DNA of 8,086 nt from an uncultured Dyadobacter sp. (GTDB lineage: Bacteria; Bacteroidota; Bacteroidia; Cytophagales; Spirosomataceae). Positions 1 to 6,100 of the stretch are shown piece after piece; position 1 is the stretch's first letter, and every line of letters starts with the position of its first letter. Position numbers and translations under genes: made by a program. The stretch is from assembly GCA_946481035.1 (NCBI GenBank), contig CAMLNK010000144.1, positions 1 through 8,086 of the forward strand, given 5' to 3'. The notes beneath the pieces were generated by a model. That model saw only the letters and a list, made by a program, of their open reading frames with translations, made no database searches and had not been told where the DNA came from.

Positions 1-24
1 GTGACAAAGGGCACCGATCGCTAA
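1..24 (+). CDS. Possible C-terminal tail of an upstream gene (partial)
   Basis: The first frame reads seven residues (VTKGTDR) and a TAA stop at 22-24, with codons that match the usage of the neighbouring genes. A second frame stays open to a TGA at 108-110, but it uses codons rare elsewhere in the window (CTA, CGA, ATA) and gives no recognisable peptide, so I prefer the stop at 24. The following 25-129 stretch would then be a 105-bp leader of the next gene. It holds only a weak 4-bp hairpin (54-64) and a poor match to the Bacteroidota -7 element at 76-83 (TACCTTGG). Too little is visible to name the product. Confidence 0.3.
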   Translation: MTKGTDR

Positions 25-129
25 TCCATACCATTCACATGCTCAATCACCTGGGCTCAAAGCCGTTTCTTCTGATACCTTGGGTTTTTCACAGTGTTTG
101 CGGGTATTGACTAACAACAAAAACTTTCC

Positions 130-984
130 ATGACAGACGACAACGGAATGGTTGGGCGGGTACTGCAAGCCACCCATTATCATGCATTGACCGAGGGCAC
201 GGCCATGACGTTCCGGGAAATGGTAAAGGCCGTACATCCGGATGTATGCAAGCATCCCCGTGCGCAGGAGGCCACGAATCACTTGCTCGAAATGTTCCGC
301 CATTTTACCAGCGGCACTGCTTTCACCGACGATTCCGGCGACTTCCGGACGAACGACCATTGGGTGCTTTTCCAGGGTGATAAGCAGGCGGTCGCGCAGG
401 CGAAGCGGAACCAGCTGGAAGTCACTGCCGACGCGACGGAGCATTTCAAGCGGTATATGCCGTATGTCTGGGACTCGGATTTTAGTTTTTTGCTTACCAA
501 ACGGGCCATACCGCTGGTGAACCTCACACTGCCGCAGGAACATGTCAACTGGGTCGTATCGCGCCTGCTGGAATTCTGCATGCTGCTTCACAGGCACACG
601 GGGCGTGCGCATCTGGGTCTCACGCCCGCGCAGGTAATGCTCGTGCCCGAGACGCACGGGATCGTCGTGGCGGGCTTTTATCACACATCCGGCTTGAATA
701 GTAAGGTCTCCACCATTTCGGCCGCATACCGGCATTGGTACCCCGGCCAGTTGCTGCGGGACAAGAAAGCAACCGAAAATGTGGACCTCGAAATGGTGAA
801 ACGCATCGGCGCTTATCTGCTGGGCGATCGCTCCGGGCTAGGTACCGCGTTGCGGAAAACGCATCACCGGGAGTTTGTGGAATTTCTCCTGAGCTCCGAT
901 GACGATTCGCTCACTTGCTACGAAAAGTACCGCGAAATGCTCGGCAGAAATTTTCCATCACAATTCATACACTTAAACATTTGA
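130..984 (+). CDS. J-domain protein fused to a pseudokinase-like domain
   Basis: A 284-residue cytoplasmic protein with no signal peptide or membrane segment. Residues about 10-60 look like a J-domain: a helix ending in HPD at 36-38, then a charged segment (KHPRAQEA) and a second amphipathic helix. HPD is the Hsp70-stimulating signature. Residues about 75-235 resemble a protein-kinase fold by motif order. AHLGLTPAQVML (160-171) sits where HRDLKPxNIL would be, VAGF (180-183) takes the DFG position, and YPG (204-206) followed by NVDLEMVKRIGAYLLGD takes the APE and helix-F positions. The catalytic Asp, the Asn and the DFG Asp are all replaced, so it is probably a pseudokinase acting as scaffold or ligand sensor. 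No Shine-Dalgarno is visible; ATG 130 follows an A-rich leader. It lies 4 bp before the VWA gene, which suggests a shared complex. The domain reading is by eye: the J-domain is fairly convincing, the kinase fold less so. Confidence 0.75.
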   Translation: MTDDNGMVGRVLQATHYHALTEGTAMTFREMVKAVHPDVCKHPRAQEATNHLLEMFRHFTSGTAFTDDSGDFRTNDHWVLFQGDKQAVAQAKRNQLEVTADATEHFKRYMPYVWDSDFSFLLTKRAIPLVNLTLPQEHVNWVVSRLLEFCMLLHRHTGRAHLGLTPAQVMLVPETHGIVVAGFYHTSGLNSKVSTISAAYRHWYPGQLLRDKKATENVDLEMVKRIGAYLLGDRSGLGTALRKTHHREFVEFLLSSDDDSLTCYEKYREMLGRNFPSQFIHLNI

Positions 985-988
985 AACA

Positions 989-1918
989 ATGGGCTATTCA
1001 TCATGGAGCAGTGATTCCTATGACAGCGTCAGCCGGGTGCGCAGGACCCGGTCGATCGACGACAACTTTACACAAAACAAGCTGGGCGTGATCCATCCTG
1101 ATCTTTCCCCGGTTAATGTCGACGTGCGGGAGTCGAGAGACTCGCATTTACATCCGAACTCGGTGCCGATCATCGTGGCGCTCGATGTGACCGGCTCCAT
1201 GGGTTCGATCCCCGAAAACCTGATCAAAAACAAGCTGGGAGCATTGATGAACACATTGATCGATAACGGCATTCTGGATCCGCAAATCATGTTCGTGGCT
1301 GTCGGAGACCATATTTCGGACGATTACCCATTGCAAGTCGGCCAGTTTGAATCAGGTACGATGGAGCTGGACGATTGCCTTTCCAAGATTTTCATCGAGC
1401 GGGGCGGAGGCGGCCAGAACCGCGAAAGCTACCCGCTCGCCTGGTACTTCGCCGCAAGGCACACATCCATTGATTCTTTCGAGAAAAGGCAGGAAAAAGG
1501 CTTCCTGTTCACGATCGGCGATGAAGGTTTTCATGATTTAATGGCCGCGGACGTGTTGCAGGCCAAATGCGGGTACAAGGGAAGGGAAAATCTCACGGCG
1601 CCGTCGCTGCTGAACGAGGCATGCCGGTCCTATTTCGTTTTTCATATTCATGCCAATGAAGCCAGCTACCACAACGATCACTTTGTGTTTTCACAATGGA
1701 AAACCCTGCTGGGGGAACGTTTCCTGGTACTGGAAGACCAGAACAACATCGCGGAGCTCATTGCTACCACCGTGGCACTTGTGAAAGGGGTTAGTGCCGA
1801 TGTGGCGATGAGCAGCTTCGACAGCAAAACCCGGCAGTCGGTTTCCAACGCATTGGTGGCTGTTAAAGATTCGCTCGTTCGCCGGGATCATGGTAATTCC
1901 GGCATTATCGCTTTGTAA
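989..1918 (+). CDS. VWA domain protein with a MIDAS metal site
   Basis: A 309-residue soluble protein. After an N-terminal extension of about 57 residues (Ser/Arg/Asp-rich, likely flexible), a VWA domain runs from about 58 to 265. The core strand VPIIVALDVTGSM (59-71) carries the MIDAS motif DxTxS (D66, T68, S70). FTIGDEG (174-180) matches the later strand that carries the metal-proximal Asp (D178). Between them, at 139-148, is a glycine-rich GGGGQNRESY segment where related proteins have a Gly-Gly-Thr/Asn type loop. The fold normally binds Mg2+ and a partner's acidic residue, so this is probably a protein-interaction or assembly module. It starts 4 bp after the J-domain gene, and its TAA stop (1916-1918) directly abuts the ATG of the PurA-like gene, the pattern of translational coupling. 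There is no membrane anchor or secretion signal, so it should act in the cytoplasm with its operon partners. Confidence 0.88.
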   Translation: MGYSSWSSDSYDSVSRVRRTRSIDDNFTQNKLGVIHPDLSPVNVDVRESRDSHLHPNSVPIIVALDVTGSMGSIPENLIKNKLGALMNTLIDNGILDPQIMFVAVGDHISDDYPLQVGQFESGTMELDDCLSKIFIERGGGGQNRESYPLAWYFAARHTSIDSFEKRQEKGFLFTIGDEGFHDLMAADVLQAKCGYKGRENLTAPSLLNEACRSYFVFHIHANEASYHNDHFVFSQWKTLLGERFLVLEDQNNIAELIATTVALVKGVSADVAMSSFDSKTRQSVSNALVAVKDSLVRRDHGNSGIIAL

Positions 1919-3082
1919 ATGGGGAGAAATCACATCGTTTTAGGGATGGGTTATGGCGATGAAGGAAAGGGTGTTTTCACGGACTACCTTTCCTCGAAGC
2001 TGGATCACCCGGTCGTGATCCGTTTCAACGGCGGTCACCAATGCGGGCACACGGTAATGCATGCCGATGGCCATCTTCACGTATTTTCGAACTTCGGGGC
2101 CGGCTCTTTCCGGGAAGTACCCACGTTTTTCTCCCGGTTTTGCACGATCGATCCCATGGGTATTGTGCGGGAATTCAGGGCATTGCAGCGAATGGGAGTC
2201 TGTCCGGCGCTGTTTGTGGACCCGTTAGCAATGGTTACTACGCCTTTTGATAAATTCTACAATATTAATGACCGCGCGAACCTCGGCCATGGGACGGTGG
2301 GCGTCGGATTTGGCGCGACCATCGAGCGTAACCAGGGCCCTTTCAAGCTCCATGCGCAGGATCTGTTCTTTCCAGCCGTTTTTCAGCGCAAACTGGAAGC
2401 TGTGCGCGATTATTACCGCGTCAAACTGAAAGGCCGTGGCCTGGAAAGCTGCCTGGAAGCGCTCGAACTGGAAATAATGCGGGTCGAGCCGTTTCTGCGC
2501 GATGCCGATGCCACCCGCGACATTATCTGCCTCCTGACCGAAAACCAGTTGTTTGAAATGGGCTTTAAAAACCACATTTTCGAGGGCGGGCAGGGGATAT
2601 TGCTGGATATGGATTTTGGGATCTTTCCTAATGTCACACGTTCCAATACGACCAGTAAAAATGCATTTGAAATACTGCAACGCAATTGCCTGCGGTACGC
2701 GCCCACAGTATATTACCTGACCAGGGCCTACCAAACCCGCCATGGCAACGGCTGGATGCCGGCAGAAGACTATCCGGTTTCACTGGTTAATAATCAGCAT
2801 GAAACAAACACTGAGGAAGGTCATCAAGGGGTATTCCGGGCGGGCATTCTCGATACGGACATGCTCAGGTACGCATTGCAATGCGATGCCAGTTTTTCAG
2901 GTAATGCTGAAAAGCGAATGGTCATTTCCTGTATGGATCAGCTGACGAGCTATCAATACCTTTCGGGAGGCAATGTGCTGACGGCGCCGGACAGGGATTC
3001 GTTTTTGAAGCAAATCGCGCTTTGCGATAAGGTGTTGACGAACGACGGGCCGGGCCCGGACACCATCACGCTATGGCGTTGA
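1919..3082 (+). CDS. Divergent adenylosuccinate synthetase (PurA)-like protein
   Basis: A 387-residue member of the adenylosuccinate synthetase fold, which joins IMP and aspartate using GTP. Conserved landmarks: GDEGKG (13-18, catalytic Asp14), GGHQCGHT (38-45, catalytic His44, canonical GGHNAGHT), HGTVGVGFGAT (124-134, the IMP-binding GTTGxGIGPA region), EGGQG (222-226), NTT (243-245), TRAYQTRHGNG (268-278, canonical TKAYTTRVGxG) and the closing GP...TITL (377-385). Differences: it is some 40 residues shorter than typical bacterial PurA (about 425-430). The aspartate-binding loop, usually TTGRPRRCGW-like, reads TEEGHQGVFRAGI (298-310) and keeps one Arg. The guanine-recognition TKLD reads SCMD (337-340), losing the Lys but keeping the Asp. 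The fold and phosphotransfer chemistry are thus likely retained, but the amino-acid partner and NTP preference may differ. Operon context with VWA and J-domain genes argues against the housekeeping enzyme. PurA is the nearest family, not a proven activity. Confidence 0.9.
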   Translation: MGRNHIVLGMGYGDEGKGVFTDYLSSKLDHPVVIRFNGGHQCGHTVMHADGHLHVFSNFGAGSFREVPTFFSRFCTIDPMGIVREFRALQRMGVCPALFVDPLAMVTTPFDKFYNINDRANLGHGTVGVGFGATIERNQGPFKLHAQDLFFPAVFQRKLEAVRDYYRVKLKGRGLESCLEALELEIMRVEPFLRDADATRDIICLLTENQLFEMGFKNHIFEGGQGILLDMDFGIFPNVTRSNTTSKNAFEILQRNCLRYAPTVYYLTRAYQTRHGNGWMPAEDYPVSLVNNQHETNTEEGHQGVFRAGILDTDMLRYALQCDASFSGNAEKRMVISCMDQLTSYQYLSGGNVLTAPDRDSFLKQIALCDKVLTNDGPGPDTITLWR

Positions 3083-3098
3083 GTAAAATATGGGTGAT

Positions 3099-3133
3099 AC
3101 TTATAATATATTTAATACTTTTAGTAAGTTTTT
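3099..3133 (+). terminator. Weak AT-rich hairpin after the PurA-like gene
   Basis: The 73-bp gap between the two convergent transcription units (3083-3155) is strongly AT-rich. ACTTA at 3099-3103 pairs with TAAGT at 3125-3129 and is followed by a run of T. A shorter ACTT/AAGT alternative exists at 3117-3129. Position and T-run fit a terminator for the + strand operon, but the stem is short and GC-poor, so this is tentative. Confidence 0.25.
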
Positions 3134-3155
3134 GCCTGCCGGTAGAAAACGATCC

Positions 3156-3578
3156 CTAAATGCCCCAGGCGGTGATCATCAGGCTTCTCGGCCCGCCATA
3201 GTCGCGGTGTTCACAGAGGTAAATGCCCTGCCAGGTACCTAGCGCCAACCGGCCGTTCCGCACGGGGATCATGACGGAGCTTCCCAGCAGCGAAGCTTTC
3301 AAATGCGCGGGCATATCGTCGGAGCCCTCATAGTCGTGCCGGTAATCGGGGTCGTTTTCAGGGACCGACTTATTGAAATACATTTCAAAATCGATGCGTA
3401 CCGTTGGGTCCGCATTTTCGTTGATCGTCAGCGAAGCCGAGGTGTGCTGAATGAATACCTGGCACATCCCGGCCCTGATTTCGCTGATCGATGGTAATGC
3501 GTGCAGAATTTCTCCGGTAATGAGGTGGAAACCGCGGCTCCTTGCTTTGAGCTGAATGCCTTGCTGGAACATTTTCAT
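3156..3578 (-). CDS. YjbQ / UPF0047 family protein
   Basis: A 140-residue protein that matches the small single-domain YjbQ (UPF0047) family along its whole length; the E. coli member is about the same size. Signature segments are HTSASLTINENADP (45-58), HDYEGSDDMPAHLKASLLG (81-99) and GTWQGIYLCEHRD (114-126). Conserved His, Asp and Glu residues in these segments are thought to form a metal-centred pocket. The family is annotated as secondary thiamine-phosphate synthase from complementation of thiamine-phosphate synthase mutants, but its physiological role is uncertain. I chose the ATG at 3578 (MKMFQQ) because it gives the family's usual N-terminus; the longer reading to 3617 adds 13 unconserved residues, and an alternative ATG lies at 3572. 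It is the last gene of the four-gene - strand cluster, 51 bp after the DinB-like gene, and converges on the PurA-like operon. Confidence 0.93.
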   Translation of the reverse strand: MKMFQQGIQLKARSRGFHLITGEILHALPSISEIRAGMCQVFIQHTSASLTINENADPTVRIDFEMYFNKSVPENDPDYRHDYEGSDDMPAHLKASLLGSSVMIPVRNGRLALGTWQGIYLCEHRDYGGPRSLMITAWGI

Positions 3579-3629
3579 AAAATGCCTGATCGATATTTGG
3601 CCCGCAAGAAAGCACAATTCCGGCTATTT

Positions 3630-4124
3630 TTACATGTACCGCATGCCCGGATAGCCGAGCAGCCTCCGCCAGAGCGCGATTTGCCCGATGATATTCGCCT
3701 CGCGGTAGATCGAGAAAGTGATCAGTTCGAAGAGCGACAGCGAGAACTCCGGCCCCATATCGATGCGCCGTTCCAGTTCCTCGTCGCTGACCTTGCTCAA
3801 TGCTTCTTTCAGGATGGGCGTGATCTTGTTCCAATCCTCCTGATAGGATGCAATCTGCGGATACTCCACGCCGTCCTGGATTCCTTTGAAATCTTTGAAC
3901 AGTTCATTGGCCTGCTGCTGCCCGTCGTAGCCCAGCTGGCGGGCGAGGTCGAAACGTTGCTCCACGAGCGCGCCCGCGAGCCAGCCGATGTGGTTAGCCT
4001 TGGTATCGAGGCGTTTTTGGGTGTCCGCGTGCGAAATATTCTCCGTCACAAAAGCAAAAAATGGTGTTTGCAAATCGTAGAGGCTGATAATGCCCTGCAT
4101 TCTGGTGCTTTTTACGTTTTCCAT
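3630..4124 (-). CDS. DinB-like four-helix protein lacking metal histidines
   Basis: A 164-residue soluble, mostly helical protein of the DinB/YfiT-like superfamily. The helix-2 segment NHIGWLAGALVEQR (44-57) and the last helix YREANIIGQIALWRRLLGYPGMRYM (140-164) match family signatures, including the GQI...RRLLG-pGM-Y ending. Members usually bind a divalent metal through one His in helix 2 and a pair in the last helix (HxxxH before GQ). Here the expected positions appear as Ala52, Arg141 and Ile145, so no His remains at any of them. It probably does not bind metal in the usual way, and a thiol-transferase role of the BstA type is doubtful. Function is unknown; it may be a structural or ligand-binding member. 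It sits 24 bp downstream of the VOC gene and 51 bp upstream of yjbQ-like, in an apparent operon. The ATG at 4122-4124 fits the family N-terminus. Confidence 0.85.
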   Translation of the reverse strand: MENVKSTRMQGIISLYDLQTPFFAFVTENISHADTQKRLDTKANHIGWLAGALVEQRFDLARQLGYDGQQQANELFKDFKGIQDGVEYPQIASYQEDWNKITPILKEALSKVSDEELERRIDMGPEFSLSLFELITFSIYREANIIGQIALWRRLLGYPGMRYM

Positions 4125-4148
4125 GTTTCTATTGAAGGTTAAGGATGA

Positions 4149-4535
4149 TTATTTTTCAATTTCAATGACCGACAGGATATTACCCGCAGGATCGGTGAAC
4201 CAGGCGATGGTCGGACCGTTTCCGCGCATGATATTGTCGGGGTCCGTCTTGAAGCCGGGCCAGTCGTAGCTTTCGAACTGCACTCCTTTGGATTTGAGTG
4301 CTTTAACAGTCCCTTCGACGTTTTTGACAGGAAAATTAAGGACGGTAAATGTCGCCGGCTCATGATTGGGTTTTTCATACAGGATCACTTCATAACCGCC
4401 GTAAATGTTCAAATGGAGCACCGGCATTTCCTGTTCCTGTGAAACCTCAATACCGAGTATTTCACCGTAAAATTGTCTGGCTTTCTGCAAGTTGTCAACC
4501 GAATACCCGCTGAATGCTTTGGTTTGTCCAAACAT
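4149..4535 (-). CDS. VOC (glyoxalase/bleomycin-resistance fold) protein
   Basis: A 128-residue protein with two beta-alpha-beta-beta-beta modules of the vicinal oxygen chelate superfamily. The first runs from about 5 to 56 (VDNLQKARQFYGEILGIEV at 13-31, then VILYE). The second runs from about 62 to 126 (FPVKNVEGTVKALKSKGV, closing with AWFTDPAGNILSVIE at 111-125, the usual C-terminal family signature). Glu125 is at the usual position of the last metal ligand, but the His/Gln ligand expected in the first strand is not evident (Ser9-Gly10-Tyr11), so the metal site may be incomplete. Substrate cannot be deduced; members include glyoxalase I, fosfomycin-modifying enzymes, dioxygenases and bleomycin binders. 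I start at ATG 4535 because it gives the normal VOC N-terminus; upstream in-frame sequence overlaps the MFS gene. It lies 40 bp after the exporter gene, which suggests a detoxification link. Confidence 0.9.
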   Translation of the reverse strand: MFGQTKAFSGYSVDNLQKARQFYGEILGIEVSQEQEMPVLHLNIYGGYEVILYEKPNHEPATFTVLNFPVKNVEGTVKALKSKGVQFESYDWPGFKTDPDNIMRGNGPTIAWFTDPAGNILSVIEIEK

Positions 4536-4575
4536 AGTTGTGTAGGTTAGTTGTTGATTAAAAATAAAAGGACTA

Positions 4576-5913
4576 TCAGGCCTCTTCGCTGACAGGCACG
4601 TCGTCTGTGTCGTATTCGGGCGTAGGTTTTTGATATACGAGCGACAATTTCCGGTACGCCGCCGATTGCATGGCGACCAGCGTGACGATGAGGCCCACAA
4701 TGCCCGTAACGATAAACAAAAGCGCCAGACCGCGCGCCGTACCGGTCCCGAACCAGGAGCCGATCAGGCGTACCCCGGCACCTGTGGTCATAAACGGAAT
4801 GAAAATGAACTTGGCAACAGGCCCGATCATGAATGCGGTGATGGGAGAAGCTGCCTGCTCAATGCTTTGCGCAAAGCCGAACACCCGCCCCTGCCTTTCG
4901 TGCGGGATGACCTTTTGAAGGATCGTTTGTTCCGTAGCTTCCACCACCGGGATCAGGCAGAGGTAAACGAACATACCGATGCCCAGCAAAACAATGGACG
5001 ACTGAATGGGGAAGACCATGCAGATCAGCCACATCACGATATTGGCCGTAAACAAGGTTTTTAAGGGCATTTTACCCAAACCACGCTTCGCTACCACGAG
5101 TCCGCCGACGATGAAACCCAGGCTCAGCACGCCCCAGAGAATTCCCCACGCCTGTACCGACACGAGCGAGAGTCCGTAAGCGTCCATGAGCGACATGAAT
5201 ACCCCGCCGAGGAAATTGTTGAAAGTGTTGAAGAAAATCAATCCGAAAAGCCCGGGTACTGTGCCTACGGCCGCAATTGTGCCTCGGATATCGATTTGCT
5301 GGGTATGCGATTCGGTGTGGACGACCTCTCTTTCGGGAATGGAGATCGTGAGCAAATGCAGGATCACCAGCACGCTCAGCCCGATGGCCAGTACCATCAT
5401 CCACAACACCCCCAGATAACCGATCACCAGCCCGCTGAAAATCGAAGCGATCAAAAACGATACCCCGTTCGCGGTGCCGACCATGCCGTTGGCTTTGTCG
5501 CGGTTTTCTTCTTCAATTAAGATGGTAACCACCGTCGACAATGCAATGGTGCGGATATTTCCCGTAATGGCCCCGAAAAGACAAAGCGTGATGAAAAGCC
5601 AGAGATTAATGCTCGAATCATCCTTGAAAACTGCCTCCGGCGTGGTGACATAAATGATCAGCGCGAGAATGTATAGTACCAGTGTAGCGCTCGCCGACAA
5701 GAGCATTGAGGTCTTTTTGCGATACCGGTCGACGATCGAGCCCAGGAAAAAGCCCGAAACGGCTACGGTGGCCAGGTACACCCCGGCCATAACCGATGTG
5801 GCGACGACCGATTTGGTTTCGAGATAGACCCAGAATGTGACTGCAAACCAGACAAACGTGTTCGTAAGCGCGGCCGCCAGCGAGTTGGCTAAAACCGCAT
5901 AAAAGGTTTTCAT
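4576..5913 (-). CDS. MFS transporter, DHA3-like exporter
   Basis: A 445-residue integral membrane protein with about 12 hydrophobic segments and a short polar C-terminal tail rich in Asp/Glu. MFS motif A is visible between TM2 and TM3 as GSIVDRYRKK (58-67). EEENRDKANGMVGTANG (134-150) and VIPHERQGRVFGFAQS (335-350) are typical of the DHA3/MFS_3 group, which contains EntS-type siderophore exporters and macrolide exporters. Such proteins extrude small molecules across the inner membrane using the proton gradient; the substrate here cannot be told. I favour ATG 5913 (MKTFYAVLANS), which starts just before TM1; an upstream in-frame ATG at 5943 would add ten residues that fall in a probable regulatory region. 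It is the first gene of a - strand cluster followed by VOC, DinB-like and YjbQ genes. Confidence 0.93.
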   Translation of the reverse strand: MKTFYAVLANSLAAALTNTFVWFAVTFWVYLETKSVVATSVMAGVYLATVAVSGFFLGSIVDRYRKKTSMLLSASATLVLYILALIIYVTTPEAVFKDDSSINLWLFITLCLFGAITGNIRTIALSTVVTILIEEENRDKANGMVGTANGVSFLIASIFSGLVIGYLGVLWMMVLAIGLSVLVILHLLTISIPEREVVHTESHTQQIDIRGTIAAVGTVPGLFGLIFFNTFNNFLGGVFMSLMDAYGLSLVSVQAWGILWGVLSLGFIVGGLVVAKRGLGKMPLKTLFTANIVMWLICMVFPIQSSIVLLGIGMFVYLCLIPVVEATEQTILQKVIPHERQGRVFGFAQSIEQAASPITAFMIGPVAKFIFIPFMTTGAGVRLIGSWFGTGTARGLALLFIVTGIVGLIVTLVAMQSAAYRKLSLVYQKPTPEYDTDDVPVSEEA

Positions 5914-5927
5914 AACGATATGGGTTA

Positions 5928-5971
5928 ACAACCGGGTTGTCACCGGTTCGCGAAGTGTTGATACAAAAATA
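5928..5971 (-). promoter_or_regulatory. Candidate promoter/operator of the MFS operon
   Basis: In the 187-bp gap upstream of the MFS gene, the - strand carries TATTTTTG (5971 to 5964), a full match to the Bacteroidota -7 element TAnnTTTG. No clear TTG -33 element lies at the normal distance. Between it and the start codon is a perfect inverted repeat, ACAACC-G-GGTTGT (5928-5940), next to a second AACCG...CGGTT pairing. The repeat is well placed for a repressor site or a 5' hairpin. The rest of the gap (5972-6074) shows nothing else I can name. This is pattern-based inference. Confidence 0.35.
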
Positions 5972-6074
5972 CGGCCATCCGTGCATTTTTCCGGGGTGAA
6001 TATGGGACAAAATGCAGGTGTGATTGTGCCAAACGAAGTTTCGGCAGAGAGGGGCTAATCCGGAAGAAAATGAA

Positions 6075-6097
6075 AAACCCCGGCAGGACCGGGGTTT
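6075..6097 (-). terminator. Rho-independent terminator of the Pro/Gln-rich gene
   Basis: A perfect 9-bp stem (AAACCCCGG / CCGGGGTTT) encloses a 5-nt loop just past the stop codon of the secreted-protein gene. On the - strand the stem is followed by more T residues (TTTTTCATTTTC overall). It lies before the MFS operon promoter region and should insulate the two units. Confidence 0.85.
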
Positions 6098-6100
6098 GAA

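Noticed and set aside
54..64. Small GGCT-caa-AGCC hairpin as a terminator before the operon
   Set aside because: A 4-bp stem without a proper T-run is expected by chance.
43..735. Long open frame on the - strand opposite the J-domain gene (230 codons)
   Set aside because: It overlaps a coupled + strand gene, has no recognisable motif, and looks like a by-product of the codon bias of the gene on the other strand.
1919..3082. Assignment as the housekeeping purA gene
   Set aside because: Length, aspartate loop and GTP motif deviate strongly, and the operon context is not purine biosynthesis; the name purA would mislead.
1919..3082. Assignment as phage PurZ (2-aminoadenylosuccinate synthetase)
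   Set aside because: As I recall, PurZ replaces the catalytic Asp of GDEGKG to accept dGMP; here that Asp (D14) is present, and no phage or Z-genome genes are nearby.
3501..4142. Open frame of 213 codons on the + strand across the YjbQ and DinB-like genes
   Set aside because: Both genes on the - strand have clear family signatures over the same bases; the + frame shows no family signature.
5072..5520. Several short open frames on both strands inside the MFS gene
   Set aside because: They are shadows of the transporter gene, whose membrane segments and motifs account for the region.
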